From assembly GCA_032160705.1 (NCBI GenBank), contig JAVHVE010000014.1:1-64000 (forward strand): 64,000 nt of DNA, given 5' to 3'. This document shows, piece after piece, positions 1-7,858 of the stretch. How positions within the stretch are numbered: the stretch's first letter is position 1; each line of letters opens with the position of its first letter. Both the position numbers and the translations under genes were made by a program. This DNA is from QHXM01 sp032160705. GTDB taxonomy: Bacteria > Acidobacteriota > Blastocatellia > Pyrinomonadales > Pyrinomonadaceae. The notes under the pieces are model-generated. The model was not told where the DNA came from. It was given only the letters and a program-made list of their open reading frames with translations, and searched no databases.

Positions 1-30
1 GCCGTGGGAATAGGCATCGAATAAACGTTG

Positions 31-144
31 AAGCCCCGGAGGGGCGACATATTATGCCGCCCCTCCGGGGCTTTGAGATTAAATCGCCCGCTTCATCCCC
101 ATGACTCACGTCATGGGCTACTGCTATCTCGCCCCTCCGGGGCT
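31..144. repeat. REP-like palindromic repeat cluster
   Basis: Three elements lie in a row. Arms of 16 nt at 31-46 and 58-73 (AAGCCCCGGAGGGGCG and its exact complement) enclose an 11-nt loop. A perfect 8-nt inverted repeat CCCATGAC/GTCATGGG with a 4-nt loop follows at 98-117. A lone half-copy of the first arm, CGCCCCTCCGGGGCT, lies at 130-144. The GC-rich palindrome core plus spaced copies resembles REP/BIME elements mobilised by REP-associated transposases. No such transposase is in the window, so the class assignment is inference. The cluster lies downstream of the minus-strand zinc-ribbon gene and could also act at its mRNA 3' end. Confidence 0.7.
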
Positions 145-177
145 GAATAAATCAATCGTCCCTCGCTGGCATTCTTT

Positions 178-945
178 TCATCGCGCGACGGCGTTCGGGG
201 CGGCTGCCGCTGGAGAAGTTTCCTTCTGCGCCGTCTCGCTCTGGACGTAGTAGAGAATGCGGTTGCAATTGTCGCAGGTAATCACATCTTCGCCGCGCCT
301 GATTTCGGCCATTACCTGTGGCCTGAGCGACATAAAGCAGGCGGTGCATGAATTGTTACGGGCTTCGGCGACGGCGATGCCGTCACGGATTCGCGTGCTG
401 ATGCGATTGTAGAGCATGCTCATCGGCTTAGGCAGCATCGCGATAATGCGGTCGCGCTCCGTCCGGTTGGCGGCGAGTTGTTCGGCCTGCGTCCGCGTTT
501 GTTCTTCAAACTCCTTGATGCGCGTTTCCATCTCGGCGCTGAGGCGTGTCATCTCTGGCTCGCGCTCTTTCAACTGGCTTTCAGCTTGCTCAAAAGTTTC
601 CATCTTTTCGAGAATCTGCGTCTCAAGCTGCGAGATGTGTTTGCGCGCGGCGTCCGCCTCGCGGATGGAAGCCTGATATTCCTCCTGCTTCGTGGAAGAC
701 ATCAGATTGCGTTCCGCCCGCTCCTGCTTGGAACGTTGTTCCAGAACTTCCGTTTCAAGGCGTGTGCGTTCCGTCCTGGCTTCGTCTCGCACTCTTTCCA
801 GTTCCCTAATTTCAAAAGCGCGCTGATCGAATTCTTTCTCGATCTCAGCGCGCCTTTTCGGGATGGCTTCTATCTCGGCCTGTAGTCTGCGAATGCTTGT
901 ATCTGCGTTCTGCAAAGCGATCAAATGCTTCAATTCCGCTTTCAC
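178..945 (-). CDS. CT398-type coiled-coil zinc-ribbon protein
   Basis: This protein of about 255 residues is nearly all charged coiled coil (roughly residues 5-200, rich in E, R, K and Q), followed by a C-terminal C4 zinc ribbon with pairs CTAC and CDNC separated by about 25 residues. That order is typical of the CT398/zf-RING_7 family, whose members are thought to act as cytosolic scaffold proteins; the exact role is not known. I chose the GTG at 943-945 because GAGGAG lies about 10 nt upstream and the reading VKAELKHLIALQ matches the family N-terminus. An upstream ATG at 1021-1023 would add 26 residues with no ribosome site. A hairpin repeat separates it from the subtilase gene upstream. 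Confidence 0.85.
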   Translation of the reverse strand: MKAELKHLIALQNADTSIRRLQAEIEAIPKRRAEIEKEFDQRAFEIRELERVRDEARTERTRLETEVLEQRSKQERAERNLMSSTKQEEYQASIREADAARKHISQLETQILEKMETFEQAESQLKEREPEMTRLSAEMETRIKEFEEQTRTQAEQLAANRTERDRIIAMLPKPMSMLYNRISTRIRDGIAVAEARNNSCTACFMSLRPQVMAEIRRGEDVITCDNCNRILYYVQSETAQKETSPAAAAPNAVAR

Positions 946-1050
946 TTCGGTTCGTCTCCTCAAAAGATCAGGCGATAAAAAGTATGAATCAAGGGTGCTT
1001 CTCAATATTTGATAATCACACATCCAACGCCCGCGCGCAAGCGGAGGCGA

Positions 1051-1168
1051 AAGCAGTAGGCAGTTAGCAGTGGGCAGTTGGCAGAAAAAGAAAGAAGGCA
1101 GTAAAGATGAGCATGTCTTTACTGCCTTTTGTTTTCACTGCCAACTGCCCACTGCCTACTGCCAACTT
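1051..1168. repeat. Heptamer-word hairpin 1 (GCAGTNN)
   Basis: Tandem 7-mers of the form GCAGTNN (GCAGTAG, GCAGTTA, GCAGTGG, GCAGTTG) form the lower-coordinate arm. The inverted set at about 1113-1165 forms the other arm, with CAGTGGGCAGTTGGCAG and AAGGCAGTAAAGA matching perfectly. The higher-coordinate arm ends about 5 nt before the TAA of the subtilase gene (1173-1175), so in that transcript the hairpin begins right after the stop codon. Confidence 0.85.
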
Positions 1169-1172
1169 TTCT

Positions 1173-2582
1173 TTATTCCGCGCCGACCGCTTTGGCGGCG
1201 TTAATGCGTCCGCCTGTCACAACCTTTCCTTTGAGCGAGTCAAGCTTGTCAACCGAATTGAAGAGCCTGTCCCGCAATTCTTTGACGGACATCTTCGGAC
1301 TGGTCGAGAGAATCAGCGCGGCCACCCCCGCGACCTCCGGCGTCGCCATTGAAGTTCCCGAAGCAACATAAAACTCGCCTTTCAGCCACGTGCTCAAAAT
1401 CTCTTTGCCCGGCGCGGCGATGTGGACACTCTTCGCGCCGTAGTTGGAGAACGAGGCTAACTGATCGTTACGGTCAAGCGCGGCGACAGCGACCATGTTT
1501 GGCAGATCGTAGCCCGCAGGAAAATGCGGTCGCTTGTCTGAATCGTCGCTGTTGTTACCGGCGGCAGCAACGAACAGGATGCCTTCATCGCCAGCTTTCT
1601 TGATGGCATCATGCAAGGCGCGGGATTTTTGTGTCGAGCCCCAACTGGCACTGATGACGCGAACGTTGACGCCCGCACGCTTGCGCTCAATCACGTAGTT
1701 GATCGCCTCAATCGCATCTTTCGTCGTGCCTGAACCATTCGCGTCCAGAAACTTCAAAGGCATAATCTTGACATCCCAGTTAATTCCGGCGATGCCGTAA
1801 CCGTTATTGCCTTCCGCGCCGATGATCCCGGCGCAGTGTGTGCCGTGCCCGTTATCGTCCATCGGATCGCGCAGACGATCTGTGGCGTTGAAACCGTGCA
1901 GGTCGTTGAACTCTCCCAACTCGTCGTCGAAATAGGGAGACATATCGGCGGGACGCTCCCACATATTATTGATGAGGTCGAAGTGCGTGTATTCAACGCC
2001 GCTGTCGAGCACGGCGACGACCACCTTGCGGCTGCCTGTCGTCTTAAACCAGGCACGCAAGGCGCTAATGTCTGCGTTGGTTTTACCGCCGTTCTGCCCG
2101 GTGTTTTCCAGCGACCACTGCTCAGCAAATCTCACGTCGTCCGCATGTTTGTGCTTGCCCGGTGAACTGTGATCGAGGTGAATCTCGAAAACCGGCTCGG
2201 CATATTCAACATCCGGCAGAGAGCGATATTCGCTGGCGACCGTTTCGGCGTCCAGGCCGTCCTCGTCTTCGAGCGCAACCAAACCGTTGACGCTCTCATA
2301 CTCATCCTCGAAGCGGTCATTATTCTTTACGGCGAGAGCCTTAATGCTCTCCAGCGTCGTGCCCGGACGAAAGCGCACGAGAACTTCCCCGCCGCGTGTT
2401 TCCTCTTCAGTGATTTCCGACTCTTCACTGATGCCTGCTCTTTCGCCATGACGCGCACTCAATTCCAAATTCACCCTTGTGTACCGCTCCGTTTGCCAGC
2501 GCCGTATCTGCCCGGCAAACCCGGCCAACAAAATGAGCGTCAACGCCAGCGCCAGATGCCCTAAAAAATTCTGCCGATTCAT
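1173..2582 (-). CDS. Secreted subtilisin-like serine protease (S8)
   Basis: This is a 469-residue endopeptidase of the S8 family. An N-terminal hydrophobic segment at residues 8-25 is a signal peptide or anchor. A propeptide-like region at about 65-135 contains VLVRFRPGT, typical of the fervidolysin-type N-terminal prodomain. The catalytic triad is clear: Asp193 in AVLDSGVEYTHFD, His246 in DDNGHGTHCAG and Ser411 in ASGTSMATPEVAG. The oxyanion Asn343 lies in AAAGNNS. It likely acts outside the cytoplasmic membrane on protein substrates. Flanking genes are unrelated and separated by hairpin repeats, so it is probably transcribed alone or in a loose leftward unit. Confidence 0.93.
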   Translation of the reverse strand: MNRQNFLGHLALALTLILLAGFAGQIRRWQTERYTRVNLELSARHGERAGISEESEITEEETRGGEVLVRFRPGTTLESIKALAVKNNDRFEDEYESVNGLVALEDEDGLDAETVASEYRSLPDVEYAEPVFEIHLDHSSPGKHKHADDVRFAEQWSLENTGQNGGKTNADISALRAWFKTTGSRKVVVAVLDSGVEYTHFDLINNMWERPADMSPYFDDELGEFNDLHGFNATDRLRDPMDDNGHGTHCAGIIGAEGNNGYGIAGINWDVKIMPLKFLDANGSGTTKDAIEAINYVIERKRAGVNVRVISASWGSTQKSRALHDAIKKAGDEGILFVAAAGNNSDDSDKRPHFPAGYDLPNMVAVAALDRNDQLASFSNYGAKSVHIAAPGKEILSTWLKGEFYVASGTSMATPEVAGVAALILSTSPKMSVKELRDRLFNSVDKLDSLKGKVVTGGRINAAKAVGAE

Positions 2583-2597
2583 TGCTTCACCTCTGAT

Positions 2598-2690
2598 TCA
2601 AGTCTGGAGTCTGGAGTCAAGGAGTCTGAAGTCAACTGGTCAAAAACTATTCTTTGTCTTTTGACTCCAGACTTCAGACGCGCTTTTGAC
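2598..2690. repeat. Heptamer-word hairpin 2 (AGTCTGG)
   Basis: The direct words AGTCTGG, AGTCTGG, AGTCAAG and GAGTCTG run from about 2598. A complementary arm containing GACTCCAGACTT lies near 2660-2680. The element sits between the subtilase start and the stop of the next minus-strand gene, about 12 nt from that stop codon. Confidence 0.75.
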
Positions 2691-2701
2691 GTAACAGACT
2701 T

Positions 2702-2980
2702 TTAAACCTTGTGATTCGACCCCTTGTAATTGTAGAGCCGGAGTTGATTCTGATTGGCGCGATATTCGTAGCCGCCGCCTTTTCCGGCTTTCAGACGAAT
2801 GCGCCAGCCGGAGGTGATCATCTGCCCGCTCATCTCGCCTTTGACGGGAGCGCCCAGGGCCATGTCCGGGAAATCAGCCTCTTCGACCGCTTCCTCTTTA
2901 ATCTCGTCTTCAGGAACACCGAGGCGTTTAGCCAGATCAGCCCGCGCGCGTCTCACAAACTCTTCCTTGCCTGCACTCAT
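2702..2980 (-). CDS. Small conserved-looking hypothetical protein
   Basis: This protein of 92 residues is soluble and charged. It opens with an amphipathic helix (MSAGKEEFVRRARADLAKRLG), then an acidic stretch, and ends in a basic strand-rich half with WRIRLKAGKGGGYEYRANQNQLRLYNYK. I do not recognise a family. The ATG at 2978-2980 is preceded by AGAGGAAAG about 12 nt upstream; a TTG directly before it is an alternative start. It has no membrane segment or signal peptide and its neighbours give no functional hint. It is probably a real gene because composition and codon use match its neighbours. Confidence 0.6.
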   Translation of the reverse strand: MSAGKEEFVRRARADLAKRLGVPEDEIKEEAVEEADFPDMALGAPVKGEMSGQMITSGWRIRLKAGKGGGYEYRANQNQLRLYNYKGSNHKV

Positions 2981-3147
2981 CAATAAACTCGCTTTCCTCT
3001 TGAACCTCTAGCTCACGCCCTTTTTGCGCCGGATGCTGAGCTTCACATTTTAGCCTTGTCCGGCGTGCGTCTCTTTGCGTATTCTGCGCCAGCGCGGGGC
3101 GCTTCGTCAAAGTTTTAGGAGCAAGGTGTTTTGAGCGCGCACAGCCG

Positions 3148-3825
3148 ATGAATTCATCACTCGCAGAGATCACACACCGCGCCGATGCGCTTTACGATGC
3201 ACGCAGCAATCTGGAGAACGTGCGATCAAGCGTTCGGCTCTTGCAGGAAGCCGGGTGCGCTCTCCCTTTTGACGGCGCATGGCGGCTGGGACGCGCACTC
3301 TTTTTTCTCGGACAAGAAGCTCAAAGCAAAGAGGAGATGCGCCGCTATCACGCTCGCGCCGTGTTGTGCTGTCGACGAGCAGCGCGTCTTCAACCTGAGC
3401 GCGTCGAAGGGCACTTCTGGCTCGGCGTCAACTTGGCGCTCCTGGCTGAAGTCGAAAACCCTCTTAATGCCTTGCGCCATGCCCTCAGCGCCAAGCGTTC
3501 GCTCACGCGCGCCGTCCGGCTTGACCCCGCCTATCACGACGCCGGGCCGCTGCGCGTCCTGGCGCGTCTTCAACATAAGCTCCCGCGACTGCTCGGCGGC
3601 GGAAGCGCGCGAGCCCGCGCAAACTTTGAAAGAGCAATCCAACTCGCGCCCGCAAACACCGTCACGCGCCTCTACTTCGCAGAGATGCTTTTGGAAATAG
3701 GAGACAAGGCGCGCATGCGCGACGAACTCGAAGCTCTCCTGAACGCACCGCACGATTCTCGCTGGGCTTTCGAGTCAGAGCGCGACAGGAAGATTGCGCG
3801 CAAGATGCTTAGCGAACAATTGTAG
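3148..3825 (+). CDS. TatT-like TPR repeat protein
   Basis: This 225-residue helical protein has TPR-like repeats throughout. Key stretches are the basic helix around LCCRRAARLQPERVEGHFWLG at about 70-95, the loop RLDPAYHDAGPLRVLARLQHKLP at about 125-150, and a canonical last TPR with FERAIQLAPANTVTRLYFAEMLLEIGD at about 165-195. The phrase GHFWLGVNLALLAE followed by the proline-rich LPRLLGG loop matches the family annotated as TRAP transporter TatT component, which are helical substrate-binding-like proteins. Unlike secreted members it has no signal peptide, so it is probably cytosolic here. It is a lone rightward gene, convergent with rsmE (35 nt between stops). The start has no clear ribosome site. 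Confidence 0.75.
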   Translation: MNSSLAEITHRADALYDARSNLENVRSSVRLLQEAGCALPFDGAWRLGRALFFLGQEAQSKEEMRRYHARAVLCCRRAARLQPERVEGHFWLGVNLALLAEVENPLNALRHALSAKRSLTRAVRLDPAYHDAGPLRVLARLQHKLPRLLGGGSARARANFERAIQLAPANTVTRLYFAEMLLEIGDKARMRDELEALLNAPHDSRWAFESERDRKIARKMLSEQL

Positions 3826-3860
3826 GGACAAGCCCTGCCCCTACAATTTGAAACAAGTTT

Positions 3861-4625
3861 TCAGGTAAGATCGCCGAAGGCATGTTGCAGCAAAGCAGTG
3901 ACAGCGATTGCCGCCGTCTCTGCCCGTAGCGTGCGCCCGCCGAGCGTGACGACGCTCCACCCTGTGTTTTGAGCAAGCTGAATCTCTTCATCCGTCCACC
4001 CGCCTTCCGAACCGACGAGCGCCGTGACCGCGACGGGCTGCGCCGGTAATTTTTTAATCGTCTCGACCAAGCGGCTGCCGCTGCGCTCACTAAACATGAC
4101 GCGCCATTCTCCAGCATCTGAAGACGCGCGCTCAATGAAAGACGCGCTCATGACGGGCGCAGCAACTTGCGGCAGGCGAGCGCGGCCTGACTGCTTGCAC
4201 GCTTCGAGCGCGATGCGCTGCCAGCGCGTCACACGTCGCGCCCCATCAGCCGCATCCCGCAAACGCACGTCGGCGAATTTCGTTAAGACAGGCACGATGC
4301 GTGCGACGCCCAGCTCCGTCGCTTTCTGCACAACCAGATCAAACTTCTCGCCCTTGAGCAACGCGATGGCGAGCGTCAAACGAAGCGTTGATTCGGGACG
4401 CGCAGCATCAACCTCGCCGCTCACACTGAGCGCCGCTCCATTTCGCCCGCAATCTTCAATACGGCAGCGAAACTCCTGACCTTCGCCGTCAAAGACGAAC
4501 ACCTCATCGCCACGCTCCAAACGCAAGACATCACGCAGATGCCGCGCTTCGTCAGACGCGAGCGTAATCGTCGAGCCATCAGGCGCGAACGCGCTACGAG
4601 GAGCAAAGAAACGTCTGCGAGTCAT
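3861..4625 (-). CDS. rsmE: 16S rRNA (uracil-1498 N3) methyltransferase
   Basis: This SPOUT-class methyltransferase methylates U1498 of 16S rRNA in the assembled 30S subunit using S-adenosylmethionine. Its 254 residues match the family length. The N-terminal PUA-like domain has the signature MTRRRFFAPRSAF and DEARHLRDVLRLERGDEVFVFDGEG. The SAM-binding knot appears at the C-terminus as VGSEGGWTDEEI and LGGRTLRAETAAIAV. It lies downstream of prmA, another ribosome modification gene, with a hairpin repeat between them, so the two may share a transcript starting at era. Confidence 0.95.
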   Translation of the reverse strand: MTRRRFFAPRSAFAPDGSTITLASDEARHLRDVLRLERGDEVFVFDGEGQEFRCRIEDCGRNGAALSVSGEVDAARPESTLRLTLAIALLKGEKFDLVVQKATELGVARIVPVLTKFADVRLRDAADGARRVTRWQRIALEACKQSGRARLPQVAAPVMSASFIERASSDAGEWRVMFSERSGSRLVETIKKLPAQPVAVTALVGSEGGWTDEEIQLAQNTGWSVVTLGGRTLRAETAAIAVTALLQHAFGDLT

Positions 4626-4640
4626 AATAGGGCAGAGGCT

Positions 4641-4697
4641 GGATGTCGGATGTTAGATGTCAGATGCTGGTGGAAACTGACATCTAACATCCGACAC
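4641..4697. repeat. Heptamer-word hairpin 3 (GATGTCG/GATGTTA)
   Basis: Tandem words GGATGTC, GGATGTT, AGATGTC, AGATGCT give a left arm. TGTCGGATGTTAGATGTCAG at 4644-4663 pairs perfectly with 4677-4696, a 20-bp stem with a 13-nt loop. The right arm is 7 nt from the prmA stop codon. It is the cleanest hairpin of the set and lies inside a probable operon, between prmA and rsmE. Confidence 0.9.
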
Positions 4698-4703
4698 CTG
4701 TTT

Positions 4704-5576
4704 TTAGACGATGATCGCGACCCATTCGCCATCTGTTGCGATTTCCGGCGGCTGTGTAATTCCGAGTTCGTGAAGATGCGAGATGATGATCTCGGTCTGC
4801 GAATCGAGAATCCCTGAGAGAATCAAATGCCCGCAGGTCGCGCCGATGAGCGCGGGCAGAAGCGGCACGATCACGTCCGCCGTCAGATTCGCGCAAACCA
4901 GATTCGCGGAAGCGGTCGTTTCATCAATTGTCCCGACGCTCGAATGCACGCGCTCGGCTACATTGTTCAAACTCGCATTCTCGCATGCAATTTCCACGGC
5001 CTCTGCATCCGTATCACACGCTTCGATGCGCGCCGAAGGAAATAGTTTCGCGGCGGCGATGGCGAGAATGCCCGTGCCCGTGCCGACATCCAGAAAACTC
5101 TCGCCCGTGAAATACTTTTCGATTGCGGCGAGACACAGCCGCGTCGTCTCGTGCGTCCCGGTCCCGAAAGCCATGCCGGGTTCGATGCGAATCACGATGC
5201 GGTCTTCCGCCTCCGGGATTTCGCTCCACGGCGGCGCGATGAGAAAACTGCGTCCGACACGCACCGGCTGCCAGCTTTTCTTCCATTCGCCGAGCCAGTC
5301 ACGGTCTGCAACTTCACTCAAACGCATCTCGCGCACGGAAGACGAAGGCAAACCGTAGACCCGCAGAGCATCAAGCAGTGTGGCGCGCACCTCTTCTCGT
5401 TCCGGCACAGCGTCAAAGTAAGCGACGACGCGCGCGAATTCCCCGCGCTCGTCCGCGACTTCAGTGCCGAGCGCGCCCGCTTCCATCAAAGCGTATTCGA
5501 CAGCCTCGCGCGCCGCAGGCTCTATCGTCACTTCAAGCGCGTGCCAGATGCGTTCCCGTTTGGCTTCCAGGCTCAT
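4704..5576 (-). CDS. prmA: Ribosomal protein L11 methyltransferase
   Basis: PrmA trimethylates ribosomal protein L11 using SAM. The 290-residue product has the PrmA N-terminal substrate-recognition domain (about 1-100) with DRDWLGEWKKSWQPVRVG, then the Rossmann methyltransferase fold with PGMAFGTGTHETTRLCL, the SAM loop FLDVGTGTGILAIAAAKL and the catalytic motif VCANLTADVI. A GTG at 5577-5579 directly before the ATG is an alternative start. It follows a 54-residue membrane protein gene by 12 nt and is probably cotranscribed with it and era. Confidence 0.95.
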   Translation of the reverse strand: MSLEAKRERIWHALEVTIEPAAREAVEYALMEAGALGTEVADERGEFARVVAYFDAVPEREEVRATLLDALRVYGLPSSSVREMRLSEVADRDWLGEWKKSWQPVRVGRSFLIAPPWSEIPEAEDRIVIRIEPGMAFGTGTHETTRLCLAAIEKYFTGESFLDVGTGTGILAIAAAKLFPSARIEACDTDAEAVEIACENASLNNVAERVHSSVGTIDETTASANLVCANLTADVIVPLLPALIGATCGHLILSGILDSQTEIIISHLHELGITQPPEIATDGEWVAIIV

Positions 5577-5588
5577 CACGTGAGGCCG

Positions 5589-5753
5589 CTAACGCATAAA
5601 AGTTCTGATGAGCCAGAGCAGTGCCATGATGATGACTGATGCGCCAGCGAGTTGCCTGAGCTTTTGGTTTTTACCGCCTGTGATAAAGAACGCGGCCAGC
5701 AAGATGAGTGCGAGCGCAGCGAAAATCGTACCTGCGATTAACAACAGGGTCAT
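5589..5753 (-). CDS. 54-residue two-helix membrane protein
   Basis: A short gene fills the gap between era and prmA. It starts at ATG 5751-5753, preceded at 7 nt by a strong AAGGAG site, and stops at TAG 5589-5591, 12 nt before prmA. The product begins MTLLLIAGTIFAALALILLA and ends ALLWLIRTFMR. It has two hydrophobic segments (about residues 2-24 and 36-50) joined by a short basic loop GGKNQKLRQ. I recognise no family. The strong ribosome site, tight spacing and two plausible membrane helices make a real gene likely. Confidence 0.7.
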   Translation of the reverse strand: MTLLLIAGTIFAALALILLAAFFITGGKNQKLRQLAGASVIIMALLWLIRTFMR

Positions 5754-5788
5754 TTATGTCTCCTTTATTCTGGTGTCTTGTCTGAAAG

Positions 5789-6718
5789 CTATTCCTGAAT
5801 TCCCAGTGAATCGAGCAGGTTCTCTTTGTTGCGCCACTCCGCTTCAACTTTGACGAAAAGCTCCAGATGAACGCGCGTGCCGAGCAGGTGTTCGATGTCG
5901 CGCCGCGCGAGTGTGCCGATCTCCTTCAACTGCTGCGCGCCATGCCCGATGATGATTTTTTTCTGACTACCGCGTTCAACGAAGATGGCGCAGTGGATGA
6001 CGGTCAGGTCAGCGCGCGCTTCATCAAACTTTTCCGTGACGACCGCCGTGACATACGGCAATTCATCTTTCATCGCCTGCAAAATCTTTTCGCGCACGAT
6101 CTCCGCGACCATCAAACGCAGCGGCTGATCCGTCAACTCGTCCTCATTGAAAATCGCCTCGCCTTCCGGCAGATGCTTTATCAGTTCGGAGAGCAAAACT
6201 TCGATCATATCTCCCTTTAACGCGGAGATGGGGACGACCGCCTGCCACTCGTACTCCTGGCCGTACCACTCCATCAACGGCAAAAGTTCCGATTTGTCCG
6301 CCAGCCTGTCTGTTTTATTCAGCAAGAGGAGCGCGGGCTTCTCCGATTGTTTGACTAAATCGAGCACGAAGCGGTCGCCGTTGCCCGTCGGACTGGAGGC
6401 ATCGCGGATGAGGCAGACGAGATCAACGCTCGCCAGCGCATCATGCACGGCGGCCATCATCCTGCGGTTCAGCAGGTATCCGGGCTTATGCACGCCGGGA
6501 GTGTCCACCAAAACAATCTGCCCAACGGGGCGGGTGATGATGCCCTGAATGCGGTGGCGGGTCGTCTGCGGCTTATTCGACACTGCCGCGATCTTTTCGC
6601 CCACGAGTCGGTTAAGAAGCGTGGACTTGCCCGCGTTGGGTCGCCCGATGAGCGCGACGTATCCGCTGCGGTAAGTTTCGTTCTGCCCGTTATCGCCGTC
6701 GTCGGCTTCTTTCTTCAT
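5789..6718 (-). CDS. era: GTPase Era
   Basis: Era is an essential GTPase that binds the 3' end of 16S rRNA and assists 30S maturation at the membrane. The 309-residue product has all G motifs: G1 GRPNAGKS, G2 region PQTTRHRIQG, G3 DTPGVHKPG and G4 NKTD. A C-terminal KH domain follows with HGAQQLKEIGTLARRDIEHLLGTRVHLELFVKV. An acidic N-terminal extension of about 15 residues precedes the GTPase domain. It heads a leftward group with the small membrane gene, prmA and rsmE. Confidence 0.97.
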   Translation of the reverse strand: MKKEADDGDNGQNETYRSGYVALIGRPNAGKSTLLNRLVGEKIAAVSNKPQTTRHRIQGIITRPVGQIVLVDTPGVHKPGYLLNRRMMAAVHDALASVDLVCLIRDASSPTGNGDRFVLDLVKQSEKPALLLLNKTDRLADKSELLPLMEWYGQEYEWQAVVPISALKGDMIEVLLSELIKHLPEGEAIFNEDELTDQPLRLMVAEIVREKILQAMKDELPYVTAVVTEKFDEARADLTVIHCAIFVERGSQKKIIIGHGAQQLKEIGTLARRDIEHLLGTRVHLELFVKVEAEWRNKENLLDSLGIQE

Positions 6719-6740
6719 CTCGCCTCAAACAAGCAAAAGC

Positions 6741-6828
6741 TGGTAAATAGAAAATGGTAAACAGTGAATAGACGAGCCGTCTGTTTCTATTCACTATTTA
6801 CCATTTTCTATTTACTAATTTCTATTTA
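6741..6828. repeat. Heptamer-word hairpin 4 (GGTAAATAGAAAAT)
   Basis: The left arm at 6742-6770 and right arm at about 6786-6826 pair over about 30 nt with one or two mismatches. The repeated words are GTAAATAG and AAAATGGTAAA. The right arm contains the TAA of the 90-residue gene (6826-6828), so this element overlaps the end of a coding sequence. Confidence 0.85.
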
Positions 6829-7098
6829 AGATTCGCTCGCCCCGGCTGCGCTTTGTTCATCCTGATGATCCGCCGTGTAGAGCCGTAAGATGTCCTGACC
6901 CTGGCGTGAGCGTGGATCAATCGTGCGCAGGTGCTTGCGTCCCTGCATCTCCCAGATGGCCGTCACCTGTCCGTCCTTTTCGACGGCGTGATAGGTAATA
7001 TCTTCGGGCGGGACGGCTGGCGCGGTTTGTTCGGCGCTCTCTTCGGTCGCGCTCGCGGAAGCAACAGCAGCATCCGGCGCGGTTTCGTTCTCTTGCAT
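6826..7098 (-). CDS. Small acidic hypothetical protein
   Basis: This 90-residue protein has an Ala/Glu/Pro-rich, probably disordered first third, then a compact segment ITYHAVEKDGQVTAIWEMQGRKHLRTIDPRSRQGQDILRLYTADH that looks like a small folded domain. I recognise no family. The ATG at 7096-7098 is preceded by GGAGAG. Its stop codon lies inside a hairpin-repeat arm. It is immediately upstream of era in transcription order, separated only by that repeat. Confidence 0.6.
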   Translation of the reverse strand: MQENETAPDAAVASASATEESAEQTAPAVPPEDITYHAVEKDGQVTAIWEMQGRKHLRTIDPRSRQGQDILRLYTADHQDEQSAAGASES

Positions 7099-7389
7099 GT
7101 GAGTAAAACGCTCTCCTCTCCTGATTCAATTTTCGTTGTTTGATTGATTGCAGATTGTGGCACACGCTCCGCGCGCATGTCTAGCGAGTGACGGGCGCGA
7201 ACATGTGTCAGGACTAACACCAGCGCAGCGCGCTCTGGAATCAAACGCTTCTTGACTTAACACTCGGTCAGAATATATGGTGATGCTGCTTCATTAAAAA
7301 CCATCAAGGCATCAGGCTAACCTTTTGACATGCTACAGTCCCAAGCACCTCGTCTGTGCGCCGCTCACACTCAGGTTAAAGGAGAATAG

Positions 7390-7821
7390 ATGAAGAGGTC
7401 TCCACTACTTTCAAGCGCGCTTGTTTTAGCCGTGACGGTTGCCCCGTGGGCGATGGCGCGAGCGCCACAGCTTAACAGCAGTTCAGGAGTGAACAGCGCA
7501 GTTTCGGCTTTCGCCCAACTGTCCTACATCGGTAACTGGTCTAACGGTCGAGGAGAGACAATCTCTATCACTGCGACCAGAATACGGTTTGCAAATGACA
7601 AACGTCTCAAATACCGCGATGTGACCAAAGTCACCGACGGTCAACATTTCTCGCTGCAAATTACCGACCGGGGAAAGCTCAATTATTTTACAAAGTTTCT
7701 TTCACTATCTCTGGGTGAAGGAGACAAACCCGGCGAGATGAAAATAACGCTCTACAACTCTTATGAAGATATGTTCGATGGGAAAAACCCGCAGGGAGAG
7801 GCCACCTGGTACAGGGATTAG
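7390..7821 (+). CDS. Secreted hypothetical protein
   Basis: This 143-residue protein has a Sec signal peptide (basic MKRS, hydrophobic LLSSALVLAVTVAPWAMA, cleavage near residue 24). The mature part is a small beta-rich domain that includes YIGNWSNGRGETISITATRI and ends in GEATWYRD. AAAGGAGAATAG lies just upstream of the ATG. I recognise no family; the strand pattern is compatible with a lipocalin-like or calycin fold, but that is a guess. The next gene also encodes a secreted protein 37 nt downstream, so the two probably form a rightward pair. Confidence 0.65.
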   Translation: MKRSPLLSSALVLAVTVAPWAMARAPQLNSSSGVNSAVSAFAQLSYIGNWSNGRGETISITATRIRFANDKRLKYRDVTKVTDGQHFSLQITDRGKLNYFTKFLSLSLGEGDKPGEMKITLYNSYEDMFDGKNPQGEATWYRD

Positions 7822-7858
7822 GCTACGAACATACCCGACCAATTAAGGAGAGATATTG

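Noticed and set aside
4783..5639. Long + frames opposite prmA
   Set aside because: GC-rich codon use leaves the antisense frames open; prmA has clear motifs on the minus strand.
7253..7330. Sigma-70 promoter near TTGACT and TTGACA before the secreted pair
   Set aside because: Neither has a good -10 at 16-18 nt spacing.
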